In this document: positions 53,617 to 63,803 of the stretch, piece by piece
Numbering within the stretch: position 1 is the stretch's first letter
Layout of the letters: each line of letters starts with the position of its first letter
Source: an uncultured Alphaproteobacteria bacterium
GTDB taxonomy: Bacteria; Pseudomonadota; Alphaproteobacteria; Rs-D84; CACZYB01
Assembly (NCBI GenBank): GCA_944392955.1
Contig: CALXYK010000016.1
Location: forward strand, 1 to 64,000
Direction: 5' to 3'
Length of the DNA stretch: 64,000 bases
Translations under genes and position numbers: made by a program
Notes under the pieces: generated by a model
The model's input: the letters and a program-made list of their open reading frames with translations, nothing else
Database searches by the model: none
Told to the model about the DNA's origin: nothing

Positions 53617-56600
53617 TTATTTCTTAGTTTCTAGGTTAAGTCCAAGTGATTTAATTTCTTTTACAAGAACATTAAAGCTTTCTGGAATACCATACTCAAA
53701 ATCATAATTTCCACGTACGATAGACTCATAAACTTTTGTTCTACCAGTCACATCATCAGACTTAATTGTTAACATTTCTTGTAAAGTATATGCAGCACCA
53801 AATGCTTCTAATGCCCAAACTTCCATTTCTCCAAATCTCTGACCTCCGAATTGAGCCTTACCACCAAGAGGTTGTTGTGTAACCAAAGAGTAAGGTCCAA
53901 CAGAACGAGCATGGATCTTTTCATCAACAAGATGATGAAGTTTCAACATATACATATAACCAACAGTAACTGGATAATCAAACTTTTCACCATTTTCACC
54001 ATTGTAAAGTTCAACTTGACCAGAACTATCAAGACCTGCTTCTTCAAGTAATTTTGAAATATCACTTTCCTTTGCACCATCAAAAACAGGTGTTGCCATA
54101 GGCACGCCGTTTGAAAGAGATGTTGCAAACGATTTAATTTCTTCATCAGTAAAGTCCTTAATTTCATTATCATAAGTTTCCTTACCATAAATTTTTTCAA
54201 GTTCCTTACGAATATCTGCAACTTGAAGATTCTTTTCATAAAGATCTTCCATCATTTTACCAAGTTTTACACCTAATCCTTTTGCCGCCCAACCAAGATG
54301 GGTTTCCAAAATCTGTCCCACATTCATACGAGAAGGCACACCCAAAGGATTTAAAACTATATCAACTGGTGTTCCATCTGCTTGATAAGGCATATCTTCA
54401 ACAGGAACAACACGGCAAACTATACCCTTATTACCATGACGACCTGCCATTTTATCACCTACTTGAAGTTTTCTCTTTATAGCGATAAATACCTTTACAA
54501 CTTTAAGTACACCAGGAAGCAAATCATTACCTTGTTTAATTTTTTCTACTTTATCATCAAACTTTGCTTCATGAGCTTTAATCACTTCGGCAAATTCAGA
54601 TATCATAGAAAGCAAAGTTTCCTGTGCTTTTTCATTTTCAAGTTTAATTTTACCTAATTTAGCAGAAGAAATACCTGACAAATCTTTTGCACTTAAAACA
54701 TCACCCTTTGATGCAACATCCTTAGGAGCATCAAGAACAACCTTTCCATCAAGGAATGTTTTCAACTTTTCATTAAATCCATTCTCTAAGATTTGTCTTT
54801 CATCATTTCTATCTTTATTAAGTTTTTCTATTTCTACATATTCAATAGACAATGCACGTTCATCTTTTGCAATACCACGTCTAAAGAACATACGAACATC
54901 AAGGACTGTTCCCTCTGTTCCAGGTGGCACTCTCAAAGATGTATCTCTAACTTCCGTTGCCTTTTCTCCGAATATAGCTCTAAGCAGTTTTTCTTCTGGT
55001 GTAACAGGAGTTTCACCCTTCGGAGTAACTTTTCCAACAAGTATATCACCTGCTTTTACATGAGCTCCTATATGAATCACACCAGTTTCATCCAAATTCT
55101 TTAATGCTTCTGCACCAACATTTGGAATATCTCTTGTGATTTCTTCTGGACCCAATTTTGTATCACGAGCCATAATTTCAAATTCTGAAATATGAACAGA
55201 TGTAAATACATCGTCTTTTACTATTCTTTCACTTATAACAATAGCATCTTCATAGTTATAACCTTGCCATGGCATGAATGCAACACGAACATTTCTACCT
55301 AATGCCAATTCACCAAGATCGGTACAAGGTCCATCCGCCAAAATATCCCCTGCTTTAACTTTATCACCCACATTCACAATAGGTTTTTGGTTTATACAGG
55401 TATCCTGATTTGAACGAACATATTTTTGAAGTCTGTAAATATCAACACCAGTCGCAGATTTTGACTTTTTACCTGTTGTCTGAACAACTATTCTTGTTGA
55501 ATCTACTTGTGTTACAATACCATCATTAACAGCTTGTATAGTTGCCTTTGAGTCTGTTGCGACACGATATTCAATACCAGTTCCAACAAAAGGAGCCTCT
55601 GATTTTACCAAAGGAACTGCCTGTCTTTGTTGGTTGGATCCCATCAATGCACGGTTTGCATCATCGTTTTCAAGGAATGGAATCAAAGCAGCAGTAACAG
55701 ACACAAGTTGTTTAGGAGAAACGTCCATCAATGAAATTTCACTAGCAGGAAGCAAAACAAATTCCCCATTTCTTCTACAACTTACAAGTTCTTCTGCAAA
55801 ACTACCATCTTTGTTAAGTACAGAGTTAGCCTGAGCAATAATATATTTATTTTCTTCCATCGCAGAAACATAAATAACTTCATCTGTAACTTTACCATTA
55901 ACAACTTTTCTATATGGTGTTTCAATAAATCCATACTTATTTATAACAGCATACGAAGCCAAAGAGTTAATAAGTCCAATATTTTGTCCTTCTGGTGTTT
56001 CAATAGGACAAATACGTCCATAATGAGTTGGATGCACATCTCGAACCTCAAATCCTGCACGTTCACGTGTCAATCCACCAGGACCCAAAGCAGACAATCT
56101 TCTCTTATGTGTAACTTCTGATAAAGGATTGTTTTGATCCATAAATTGAGAAAGTTGAGAAGAACCTAAGAATTCCTTAATCGCAGAAAGCACAGGTCTA
56201 GCATTAACTAAATCCTGAGGCATTATAGAATCTATCTGAGCAGAAGACATCTTTTCCTTAATCGCTCTTTCCATTCTAATAATACCAATTCTGTATTGAT
56301 TTTCCAAAAGTTCACCAACTGAACGAATACGACGATTTGAAAGGTTATCAATATCATCTATTTCACCTTTACCATCTTTTAAATCAACTAATGCTTTAAT
56401 AGTTTTTATAACATCATCACGACGAAGGATAGTTAAATCTTCCGGAGCATCTTTAAAATCAATATCAAGTCTTGTATTCATTTTAAATCTACCAACAGAT
56501 GATAAATCATAAAAATCTTTATCAAAGAACATTTTAAAGAACATATTTTCCGCTGCTGATACAGTAGGTGGTTCACCCGGACGCATTACTTGATAAATAT

Positions 56601-57789
56601 CAAATAAAGCTTCTTCACGAGTTTTGTTTTTATCAATAACTAATGTATTTCTGATATGAGGTCCAACTGTAACATTATCAATATATAATACACCAAATTC
56701 TTTTATCTTTGCATCTTGTAATTTTTGCAAAACATCTGATGTAATTTCTTGACCTGCCTCTGCTACTACTTCAAAAGTTTCTTCATCAAGAATATCATCA
56801 GAAAGATATAATCCAGCGGATACCAATGCTTCATCTGTAATATAGACTTCTTTCAATCCATCATCTACAAGTTTTTTAGCAGCCCTTGGAGAAAGTTTTG
56901 CACCCTGTGCAAGAACTACATTACCTGTTTTAGCATCAACTAAATCATAATTAAATTTAACACTTTTTGTGATAAGTGAAGGATTAAATTCTTTTTTCCA
57001 ACCATTTTTAAATTTTGTAAGGATTTCTTCATTATAAAATAATTTTAATATTTCATTTGAAAACATACCTACTTTTTTTATACTATCAACATCTTTACCT
57101 TCCTTAATAGCCTTTTCAACAGCCATTTCTGTTTCATCATTATAAAAAGATGCCAACAAAGTTGTAACAGGAAGTTTACGTTTTTTATCAATTCTTACAT
57201 ACAAAATATCTTTTGCATCAAATTCAAAATCTAACCAAAAACCACGCGAAGGAATAATTTTTCCGCTAAACAATAATTTACCACTAGAATGAGTTTTTCC
57301 TTCATCATGAGTAAAAAATACACCAGGTGAACGTTGCATCTGAGAAACAAACACTCTTTCTGTTCCGTTAAAGATTAAAGTTCCCTTTTCTGTCATCAAA
57401 GGAATTTCACCCATAAATATTTCTTGTTCTTTAACATCTTTAATTGACTTATTACCTTCTTCATCAATATCCCAAAGTATAAGTCTTAATGTAACTCTTA
57501 AAGGAGCAGCAAAAGTAAGACCACGACGCAAACATTCTTCTGCATCATATTTAGGAGCATCAAACTCATATTTAACAAATTCAAGATCGACTAAACCTGA
57601 AAAATCATGTATTGGGAAAACAGATTTGAAAACAGCCTGAATACCAACATCTTTACGTTCTTCGGGTTTTTCCTCTAATTGAAGGAAACTTTTATAAGAT
57701 TCTTCCTGAATTTTTATAAGATTAGGAAGTTCAATAGGAGATTTTATTTTTCCAAAATCTTTTCTGATTCTTTTATAAGCATTAAACAT
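53617..57789 (-). CDS. rpoB: RNA polymerase subunit beta
   Basis: 1390 residues. The rifampicin-binding segment reads [29 protein letters not shown], with the usual susceptible-type residues (Gln513, Asp516, His526, Ser531 in E. coli numbering). Then [10 protein letters not shown], the [12 protein letters not shown]-like region, and the C-terminal [21 protein letters not shown]. The upstream gap to rplL contains an imperfect hairpin that may be a processing site. Confidence 0.98.
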   Translation of the reverse strand: MFNAYKRIRKDFGKIKSPIELPNLIKIQEESYKSFLQLEEKPEERKDVGIQAVFKSVFPIHDFSGLVDLEFVKYEFDAPKYDAEECLRRGLTFAAPLRVTLRLILWDIDEEGNKSIKDVKEQEIFMGEIPLMTEKGTLIFNGTERVFVSQMQRSPGVFFTHDEGKTHSSGKLLFSGKIIPSRGFWLDFEFDAKDILYVRIDKKRKLPVTTLLASFYNDETEMAVEKAIKEGKDVDSIKKVGMFSNEILKLFYNEEILTKFKNGWKKEFNPSLITKSVKFNYDLVDAKTGNVVLAQGAKLSPRAAKKLVDDGLKEVYITDEALVSAGLYLSDDILDEETFEVVAEAGQEITSDVLQKLQDAKIKEFGVLYIDNVTVGPHIRNTLVIDKNKTREEALFDIYQVMRPGEPPTVSAAENMFFKMFFDKDFYDLSSVGRFKMNTRLDIDFKDAPEDLTILRRDDVIKTIKALVDLKDGKGEIDDIDNLSNRRIRSVGELLENQYRIGIIRMERAIKEKMSSAQIDSIMPQDLVNARPVLSAIKEFLGSSQLSQFMDQNNPLSEVTHKRRLSALGPGGLTRERAGFEVRDVHPTHYGRICPIETPEGQNIGLINSLASYAVINKYGFIETPYRKVVNGKVTDEVIYVSAMEENKYIIAQANSVLNKDGSFAEELVSCRRNGEFVLLPASEISLMDVSPKQLVSVTAALIPFLENDDANRALMGSNQQRQAVPLVKSEAPFVGTGIEYRVATDSKATIQAVNDGIVTQVDSTRIVVQTTGKKSKSATGVDIYRLQKYVRSNQDTCINQKPIVNVGDKVKAGDILADGPCTDLGELALGRNVRVAFMPWQGYNYEDAIVISERIVKDDVFTSVHISEFEIMARDTKLGPEEITRDIPNVGAEALKNLDETGVIHIGAHVKAGDILVGKVTPKGETPVTPEEKLLRAIFGEKATEVRDTSLRVPPGTEGTVLDVRMFFRRGIAKDERALSIEYVEIEKLNKDRNDERQILENGFNEKLKTFLDGKVVLDAPKDVASKGDVLSAKDLSGISSAKLGKIKLENEKAQETLLSMISEFAEVIKAHEAKFDDKVEKIKQGNDLLPGVLKVVKVFIAIKRKLQVGDKMAGRHGNKGIVCRVVPVEDMPYQADGTPVDIVLNPLGVPSRMNVGQILETHLGWAAKGLGVKLGKMMEDLYEKNLQVADIRKELEKIYGKETYDNEIKDFTDEEIKSFATSLSNGVPMATPVFDGAKESDISKLLEEAGLDSSGQVELYNGENGEKFDYPVTVGYMYMLKLHHLVDEKIHARSVGPYSLVTQQPLGGKAQFGGQRFGEMEVWALEAFGAAYTLQEMLTIKSDDVTGRTKVYESIVRGNYDFEYGIPESFNVLVKEIKSLGLNLETKK

Positions 57790-57899
57790 ATTTTCACCCT
57801 TTTTTGTTTTGCTAACCTTAAAAGTTTATCATCTTTTTAAAGTTAAATTTAACTTTATTTTGCTTTTTTTAATACTACATTCGCCTAAACAACCGAAAG

Positions 57900-57931
57900 G
57901 GAGGAAGGAGAAAAAAGCATCTCCCACCTCC
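57900..57931 (-). promoter_or_regulatory. intergenic hairpin between rplL and rpoB
   Basis: GGAGG and GGAG (57900-57910) pair with CTCC and CCTCC (57921-57931), with an internal mismatch and a 10-base loop, in the transcribed spacer. No T run follows on the minus strand. It may be an RNase III processing or partial attenuation element as known between these genes in other bacteria. Confidence 0.45.
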
Positions 57932-57949
57932 ACCAACAATGTAAAAAAA

Positions 57950-58315
57950 CTACTTTAATTCTACTGTTGCACCAGCAGCTTCTAATTTAGCTTTCATTTC
58001 TTCTGCTGCTGCTTTTGCTACGCCTTCTTTAACAGTTTTAGGAGCGCCATCAACTAAGTCTTTTGCATCTTTAAGGCCAAGACCTGTGATTTCACGTACT
58101 TCTTTAATAACTGCAATCTTGTTTCCACCAGCAGAAGCAAGAACAACATCAAATTCAGATTTTTCTTCTGCGGCACCAGCTGCTGCTGCACCTGCCATAA
58201 CAACAGGAGCTGCTGCACTAACACCCCAAGTTTCTTCTAATTTTTTTGAAAGTTCTGCTGCTTCCATAACAGTAAGTGTTGAAAGTTCATCAACTAATTT
58301 TTGTAAATCTGCCAT
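57950..58315 (-). CDS. rplL: 50S ribosomal protein L7/L12
   Basis: 121 residues. N-terminal dimerisation domain ([25 protein letters not shown]), Ala/Gly-rich hinge ([16 protein letters not shown]), and C-terminal factor-binding domain ([23 protein letters not shown]). It forms the stalk with L10 and recruits translational GTPases. It follows rplJ by 54 bases. Confidence 0.97.
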   Translation of the reverse strand: MADLQKLVDELSTLTVMEAAELSKKLEETWGVSAAAPVVMAGAAAAGAAEEKSEFDVVLASAGGNKIAVIKEVREITGLGLKDAKDLVDGAPKTVKEGVAKAAAEEMKAKLEAAGATVELK

Positions 58316-58369
58316 TTTATTTTCCTTTTTTTTAAAATTAAATTTGTTTGTTATTATTAAATTGTTAAC

Positions 58370-58852
58370 TTATGCTGCTTGCTTTTCAGAGTAAGCCTTG
58401 AAAACACGAGCAAGATTTCCAGCAGGTGTAGTAAGCACTGCACAAATCTTAGCACGAGCTTCATCAAGAGAAGGAAGAAGAGCAATAGATTTAACTCCAT
58501 TCACATCTAAAATTTCCTTACCCATAGCACCACCAAGTATTTCAACTTTATCATTAGTTTTCGCAAAATTATAAATTGCTTTTGCTGCTGATACAGGATC
58601 TGTAGACCATGCAACTAATGTAACTCCTTTAAACAAAGGAGCAAGTTCTTCATAGTTGGTTCCTTTCAAAGCAAGTTTAGTAAGTCTGTTCTGAGTAACT
58701 TTGATTGAAGCACCAAGTTTTCTTGCTTCATTTCTTAAATCTGACATTTCTGACACAGTCAATGCTTTAAACTTTGCCACAACCGCAGATTCCGAAGAAG
58801 AAAGAGCAGAATTCAAACTTGAAATCCAATCTTTTTTATCATTACGATTCAT
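58370..58852 (-). CDS. rplJ: 50S ribosomal protein L10
   Basis: 160 residues. Conserved N-terminal blocks KDWISSLNSAL, KFKALTVSEMSDLR, KVTQNRLTKLAL and a short C-terminal helix for L12 binding (ARVFKAYSEKQ). It binds 23S rRNA and carries L12 dimers. With L12 it represses its own mRNA through the leader upstream. Confidence 0.96.
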   Translation of the reverse strand: MNRNDKKDWISSLNSALSSSESAVVAKFKALTVSEMSDLRNEARKLGASIKVTQNRLTKLALKGTNYEELAPLFKGVTLVAWSTDPVSAAKAIYNFAKTNDKVEILGGAMGKEILDVNGVKSIALLPSLDEARAKICAVLTTPAGNLARVFKAYSEKQAA

Positions 58853-58946
58853 TTACAAACCTTTCTTTTTCTTGGTTAATATTAAGTTTCAAAAGAATTT
58901 CTTTTAAAACCGCCTTCTTGCCCAAGATAAAAACTTTCATTTTTCT

Positions 58947-59004
58947 CTTGTCTTGGTAGGGCGAATATTTCGTTTAAGCAAAAGCCCCTACTGTCTTGGA
59001 CAAG
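58947..59004 (-). promoter_or_regulatory. ribosomal protein L10 autoregulatory leader
   Basis: In the rplA-rplJ spacer the minus strand reads CTTGTCCAAGACAGTAGGGGC (59004-58984), then a loop, then GCCCTACCAAGACAAG (58962-58947). The GGGGC/GCCC and CTTGTC/GACAAG parts pair, leaving an asymmetric internal loop typical of the L10(L12)4-binding kink-turn leader. It supports feedback repression of rplJ-rplL translation. Confidence 0.8.
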
Positions 59005-59019
59005 TATTTTTTCCTCTGA

Positions 59020-59712
59020 CTATTTAAGATCAGATAAATCTATTTTAAGTCCTACACCCTGTGTTGATGAAAGACTTACTGCTTTTATATAAGTTCCTTT
59101 TGAAGAAGCAGGTTTTGCCTTTTGAATTGCTTCAACAAAAGCACGAATATTTTCTTCTAACTTTTGTTCACCAAAAGATAGTTTTCCAAGTCCAGCATGA
59201 ACAACGCCAGATTTTTCCGCTCTGAATTCTACTTGTCCAGCTTTTGCCTTTGAAACTGCACCTTTTACATCCATAGTAACAGTTCCAAGTTTTGGATTTG
59301 GCATTAAACCTTTTGGTCCTAATATCTTTGCAACTTTTCCAAGTGTTGCCATCATATCAGGAGTTGCAATACATCTATCAAAGTTAATTTGTCCTTTTAA
59401 TATATTAGCAATTAAATCATCATCACCAACAATATCAGCACCAGCATCTTTTGCTTCTGTTGCCTTTGGACCTTTTGCAAATACTGCTACTACACATTTT
59501 TTACCAGTTCCATTAGGAAGAACAACCATACCACGAATATTCTGATCTGATTGTTTTGTATCTATTCCTAAGTTCATAGCAATATCCACAGTTTCATCAA
59601 ATTTAACTGTTGATTTTTCTTTTAAAATTTTAAGAGCATCAGAAATTGTATAAAGTTTTTCTTTATCAAGACCTTCTGCCATTTTTTTCATTCTTTTGGA
59701 AATAAATGTCAT
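59020..59712 (-). CDS. rplA: 50S ribosomal protein L1
   Basis: 230 residues, standard. Starts with SKRMKKMAEG; VDIAMNLGID and KGLMPNPKLGTVT identify L1. The L1 stalk protein moves E-site tRNA, and in many bacteria it represses the L11-L1 mRNA. GGAGGG at the rplK end lies in front of the ATG, with 3 bases between the genes. Confidence 0.97.
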   Translation of the reverse strand: MTFISKRMKKMAEGLDKEKLYTISDALKILKEKSTVKFDETVDIAMNLGIDTKQSDQNIRGMVVLPNGTGKKCVVAVFAKGPKATEAKDAGADIVGDDDLIANILKGQINFDRCIATPDMMATLGKVAKILGPKGLMPNPKLGTVTMDVKGAVSKAKAGQVEFRAEKSGVVHAGLGKLSFGEQKLEENIRAFVEAIQKAKPASSKGTYIKAVSLSSTQGVGLKIDLSDLK

Positions 59713-59715
59713 CTT

Positions 59716-60156
59716 TTAACCCTCCACAACTTCTACACTCATAGTTTTACATTGACCTTCAATCATAGACATAGCAGCTTCAACAGTATGACAATTCATA
59801 TCTTTCATCTTACCTTCTGCTATTTCACGAATTTGAGATTTTTTAAGTTTTCCAACAGCAGGACCTTTTCCAGGTGTCTGACTTCCAGATTTAATACCCG
59901 CAGCCTTTTTAATTAAAAAACTTACAGGAGGTAATTTAACAACAAAGTCAAAAGATTTATCCTTGTAAACTGTAATAATAACAGGACAAGGTATTCCTTT
60001 TTCCATATCCGCTGTTTTTGCATTAAAGGCCTTACAAAATTCCATAATATTCACACCAGCCTGTCCCAAAGCAGGACCAACAGGAGGAGAAGGATTTGCA
60101 GAACCAGCATTTATTTGCAACTTTACATATTTTGCAACTTCTTTTTTTGGTGCCAT
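59716..60156 (-). CDS. rplK: 50S ribosomal protein L11
   Basis: 146 residues. The N-terminus [29 protein letters not shown] is characteristic; the C-terminal domain carries the rRNA-binding segment. It forms the GTPase-associated centre of the 50S. Follows nusG by 70 bases. Confidence 0.97.
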   Translation of the reverse strand: MAPKKEVAKYVKLQINAGSANPSPPVGPALGQAGVNIMEFCKAFNAKTADMEKGIPCPVIITVYKDKSFDFVVKLPPVSFLIKKAAGIKSGSQTPGKGPAVGKLKKSQIREIAEGKMKDMNCHTVEAAMSMIEGQCKTMSVEVVEG

Positions 60157-60226
60157 TTTAAACTCCTTTTATTTATTGTTATTAGGATGGTAGTGCAGTT
60201 ATGGCAAACCTACTACCGGTTAAACT

Positions 60227-60796
60227 TTATAATTTTTCTACCTGAACAAATTCCAAATCTACCTGAGTTGGACGTCCAAAAATAGAAACTGAAACTTTTA
60301 CCCTTTGTTTTTCTTCATCAACCTTTTCAACCACTCCATTAAATGAAGCAAAAGGACCATCACAAACCTTAACTTGTTCCCCTACTTCAAAAGAAATTCC
60401 AGTTGAAAGAGATTCATCATTATTTTCAAGTCTATGAAGCAAAACATCTGCATCTTTTTCACTAACAGGCGAAGGTTTTGTTCTAGAACCCAAAAATCCA
60501 GAAACCAACGGAATATCACGAACCAAATGCCATGTATCATCATTCATAACCATACGAATTAAAACATAACCAGGGAAAAATTTCTTTTCTACTTTCACTT
60601 TTTTTCCTTGTTTTACTTCGGTCACTTCCTGTGTCGGAATAAGGATTTCTTCAAAAGAATCCTGCATTTTATACTTTTTAATCTTTTCTTCTAATCTAGA
60701 AACAACAGCCTTTTCACAACCAGAATGCACATAAACAACATACCATCTGGCATTATTTTTATTTGTTTCAACTAAATTTTGTTCGTTATTTTCCAT
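60227..60796 (-). CDS. nusG: transcription termination/antitermination factor NusG
   Basis: 189 residues. The N-terminal NGN domain begins ARWYVVYVHSGCE and contains KFFPGYVLIRM; the C-terminal KOW domain has GEQVKVCDGPFASFNGVVEKVD. It links RNA polymerase to Rho or the ribosome. The start at 60796 is chosen: a GTG three codons earlier would place AAAG next to the start, whereas AAAGGTG suits the ATG. Confidence 0.95.
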   Translation of the reverse strand: MENNEQNLVETNKNNARWYVVYVHSGCEKAVVSRLEEKIKKYKMQDSFEEILIPTQEVTEVKQGKKVKVEKKFFPGYVLIRMVMNDDTWHLVRDIPLVSGFLGSRTKPSPVSEKDADVLLHRLENNDESLSTGISFEVGEQVKVCDGPFASFNGVVEKVDEEKQRVKVSVSIFGRPTQVDLEFVQVEKL

Positions 60797-60810
60797 AATA
60801 AACACCTTTA

Positions 60811-60999
60811 TTAAAAATTAAAAATAAAACTCATAACCCACATAAAAAATCTATCTACTAAAAAGAAGAATACAGCGGCTACAATAGAAAACACAGCAAT
60901 CATTATCGCCGAAGAAATTGTTTCTCGTCTGGTTGGCCACACAACTTTGGCCATTTCTTGCTTAACTTGTTCAAAAAAATTAAAAATTTTACCAAACAT
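60811..60999 (-). CDS. secE: protein translocase subunit SecE
   Basis: 62 residues, the short single-helix form. [24 protein letters not shown] is the amphipathic conserved segment, followed by one membrane helix. The longer upstream frame is rejected; TGAGG precedes ATG 60999. First protein gene after tRNA-Trp, 14 bases before nusG. Confidence 0.95.
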   Translation of the reverse strand: MFGKIFNFFEQVKQEMAKVVWPTRRETISSAIMIAVFSIVAAVFFFLVDRFFMWVMSFIFNF

Positions 61000-61133
61000 A
61001 AAAACCTCACTGTTTACAACTAACTTCCAATAAATCAAAGACAAATTCACGATTCTATCAAATACACGTGAAAAGCCAACGATTCGCAAATTTACCAAAA
61101 CTTCCACAAAACATAGGAAAACCTAGGTTTTAA

Positions 61134-61209
61134 TGGCAGGGGCAGAAGGATTCGAACCCTCGACACCTGGTTTTGGAGACCAGTACTCTACCAGCTGAGC
61201 TATACCCCT
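61134..61209 (-). tRNA. tRNA-Trp (anticodon CCA), CCA end encoded
   Basis: Minus strand: AGGGGTA pairs with TGCCCCT, the D arm is GCTCAGCTGGTAGAGT, the anticodon stem-loop CTGGT-CTCCAAA-ACCAG, the T arm GAGGGTTCGAATCCTTC, and GCCA is encoded. The tRNA-Trp, secE, nusG order is conserved in many bacteria. With anticodon CCA it reads UGG, in line with the standard code. Confidence 0.97.
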
Positions 61210-61415
61210 AACATATTGATTTTACGAGCATACTCTTCTATACCTTTACACTGGCTAGAAGAGTCTAGTAAATTTTGACTGTAAAATCAAGCAGTTTTTA
61301 AATTCCACCACACTATACACAACTTTTTTTAAAATTTCAATCAAAAACTACTAAAAAGAGTCTGATTTCTGCTATTTCACAAATATTTTATATAAAAAAA
61401 TATGTTAAAATTTCT

Positions 61416-61444
61416 TTGACTTCTAAACAATAAATCATTATCAT
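61416..61444 (+). promoter_or_regulatory. promoter of aspS
   Basis: TTGACT (61416-61421), 17 bases, TATCAT (61439-61444), 32 bases before the start codon. The stretch from the tRNA gene to here (about 200 bases) shows no gene. Confidence 0.6.
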
Positions 61445-61476
61445 ACTGTGATAATATAATTTTGAGGTAAAAAAAA

Positions 61477-63243
61477 ATGCATAAATATAGAACAAATACT
61501 TGTGGTGAAATAAACGAAAGTTTTATTGGTAAAAAAGTTAAATTATCCGGATGGATAAATTCCAAAAGGGATCACGGCGGACTTGTTTTCTTAGATTTAA
61601 GGGATCATTACGGAATAACCCAATGTGTGATAGATACCACTCATAAGGATTTTCCAAAAATAGAACATTTAAGGATAGAAAGTGTAATAACTGTATCCGG
61701 TGACATTATTGCTCGTGATAAGGAAACAATCAACGAAAACCTACCATCTGGAAAGGTTGAATTAAAAATAGAAGAAGTTGAAATAATTTCATCTGCAGAT
61801 GTTCTCCCTATTTTAGTAGCAACAGATGAACAATTCCCAGAAGATTTAAGGTTAAAATATAGATATATAGATTTACGAAGACAAAAACTTCAAAACACTA
61901 TAACCCTAAGATCTAAGATAATAAAAACTATGAGAGATTATATGTGGGAACAGGGATTTAACGAATTACAAACCCCCATATTAACTGCATCTTCTCCCGA
62001 AGGGGCAAGGGACTTTTTGGTTCCAAGTCGTGTTCATCAAGGCAAATTTTATGCATTACCACAGGCTCCTCAACAATTCAAACAACTTGCTATGGTAGCA
62101 GGTTTTGATAAATATTTCCAAGTTGCTCCATGTTTCAGGGATGAAGACACAAGAGCCGACAGAGTATTAGAATTTTATCAACTTGATATGGAAATGTCTT
62201 TTGCAACACAGGAAGATGTTTTAAACATAGCAAAAGGTTTAATAGAGGCAACTTTCTCAAAATTTGCTAACGGCCGTAAAATTGCTGATTGGCAAACAAT
62301 CCCATACAAAGAAGCAATGGAAAAATATGGTTCGGACAAACCAGATTTAAGAAATCCTTTAATAATAAAAGATGTAACCGAGGCATTCCGCGGTTCCAGT
62401 TTTACAATTTTTGCATCAAATATTGAAAAAGGTGCAGTTGTAAAGGCAATAAAGGCACCAAAAACTCATGACAAGCCAAGATCTTGGTTTGATGGATTAA
62501 ATGATTGGGCAAGGGAAAATAAAGCAAAGGGATTAGGTTATATAGTATTTGATGAAAATGGTGAAGAAAAAGGTCCTATTGCAAAAAATCTTTCAAAAGA
62601 TAGAATAGAAGATATAAAGCAAATTTGCGAAATAGAAAACGGAGACAGCGTATTCTTTGTATGTGAAAAATTATCTCCTGCACAAAAATTTGCTGGATTA
62701 ACAAGGATAAAATTAGGAATGGATTTAAACCTTATAGAAAAAGATATCTTCAAATTTGCATTCATAGTAGATTTTCCATTCTATGAATTAGATGATGCAA
62801 CCGGAAAAATAGACTTTGGACACAACCCATTTTCTATGCCACAAGGTGGATTACATGCACTTGAAAACAAGGATTTATTATCCATAAATGCATACCAATA
62901 TGATATTGTCTGCAACGGATACGAAATGGCAAGTGGTGCCGTAAGAAATTATGATATTGCAACAATGATAAAGGCATTTGAAAATGTAGGTTATACAAAG
63001 GAAACTGTGGAACAACGTTTCAGTGGACTTATGACTGCCTTTAAATATGGTGTTCCACCTCATGCTGGTATTGCATTGGGAATAGATAGAATAGTAATGC
63101 TTCTTGCTGACGAACCAAATTTAAGGGAAGTTATTTTATTCCCTATCAATGGTAAAGGGGAAGATTTAATGATGGGCGCCCCATCTGTAATTGATGAAAA
63201 ACAATTAAAAGAATTACATATAAAAGTAGATTTAAAAAAATAA
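61477..63243 (+). CDS. aspS: aspartyl-tRNA synthetase (bacterial type)
   Basis: 588 residues. Class II synthetase. N-terminal OB fold (KVKLSGWINSKRDHGGLVFLDLRDHYG), motif 2 FRDEDTRADR, the bacterial insertion (GAD) domain around 290-410, and motif 3 GIALGIDRIVMLL. No GatCAB genes are in the window, so it cannot be told whether it also charges tRNA-Asn. TTGAGG precedes the ATG. Confidence 0.97.
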   Translation: MHKYRTNTCGEINESFIGKKVKLSGWINSKRDHGGLVFLDLRDHYGITQCVIDTTHKDFPKIEHLRIESVITVSGDIIARDKETINENLPSGKVELKIEEVEIISSADVLPILVATDEQFPEDLRLKYRYIDLRRQKLQNTITLRSKIIKTMRDYMWEQGFNELQTPILTASSPEGARDFLVPSRVHQGKFYALPQAPQQFKQLAMVAGFDKYFQVAPCFRDEDTRADRVLEFYQLDMEMSFATQEDVLNIAKGLIEATFSKFANGRKIADWQTIPYKEAMEKYGSDKPDLRNPLIIKDVTEAFRGSSFTIFASNIEKGAVVKAIKAPKTHDKPRSWFDGLNDWARENKAKGLGYIVFDENGEEKGPIAKNLSKDRIEDIKQICEIENGDSVFFVCEKLSPAQKFAGLTRIKLGMDLNLIEKDIFKFAFIVDFPFYELDDATGKIDFGHNPFSMPQGGLHALENKDLLSINAYQYDIVCNGYEMASGAVRNYDIATMIKAFENVGYTKETVEQRFSGLMTAFKYGVPPHAGIALGIDRIVMLLADEPNLREVILFPINGKGEDLMMGAPSVIDEKQLKELHIKVDLKK

Positions 63244-63269
63244 CTTATTTTAACGGAGGGGGGAAATAA

Positions 63270-63803
63270 ATGTTATCAAAAAAATGGCAAAGATTTTTAA
63301 CTGATACAGATGTCATACCAACAAATAAACCTTTATTTCCTCTTAAATTCTTATTCATCCTTGCATTATGTGCCAGTGTGATATTTTACAGATTCGTTTA
63401 TATTTACCTTTACGAAGTTCCTATATCAAAATACTTATACGATTACAAAATATCATATACTTCAAAAACATATATAGAAGGTTTTTTCTTATCCACTTGG
63501 GTAATATTTATAGTAGTTTTATTATTCAGGATTAGTAATTTTATTTTAGACACGCTTATAATGCCACTACTAAGGATAACATACATTATAATATTAAAAA
63601 TATTATATGGATTGGATTTACTAACAGAAAAAACATATAATATTTTCAAAAGAAAGAAAATATTTACAAATACAAACAAAGACTTTACAAAAACCTCAAA
63701 ACATACTAAAATGGAAAAAAGTAATAAAAGACAAAAAATTTCAAATGACCGAAGAAAAGAAAGAAACAAAACATTATCTAGGACACAGAGAAAGACTTCG
63801 TAA
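63270..63803 (+). CDS. small membrane protein of unknown function
   Basis: 177 residues. Hydrophobic segments near 27-47, 72-92 and 98-114 suggest three helices; the last 50 residues are very basic and hydrophilic (KKIFTNTNKDFTKTSK...). Strong GGAGGGGG site before the ATG. Its 3' end overlaps the start of radC by 59 bases in another frame. Family not recognised. Confidence 0.65.
   Translation: MLSKKWQRFLTDTDVIPTNKPLFPLKFLFILALCASVIFYRFVYIYLYEVPISKYLYDYKISYTSKTYIEGFFLSTWVIFIVVLLFRISNFILDTLIMPLLRITYIIILKILYGLDLLTEKTYNIFKRKKIFTNTNKDFTKTSKHTKMEKSNKRQKISNDRRKERNKTLSRTQRKTS

Noticed and set aside
50141-55834. Several ORFs of 60-100 codons opposite or out of frame with rpoC and rpoB
   Set aside because: They are shadows of strongly conserved coding sequence, with no ribosome binding sites or recognisable products.
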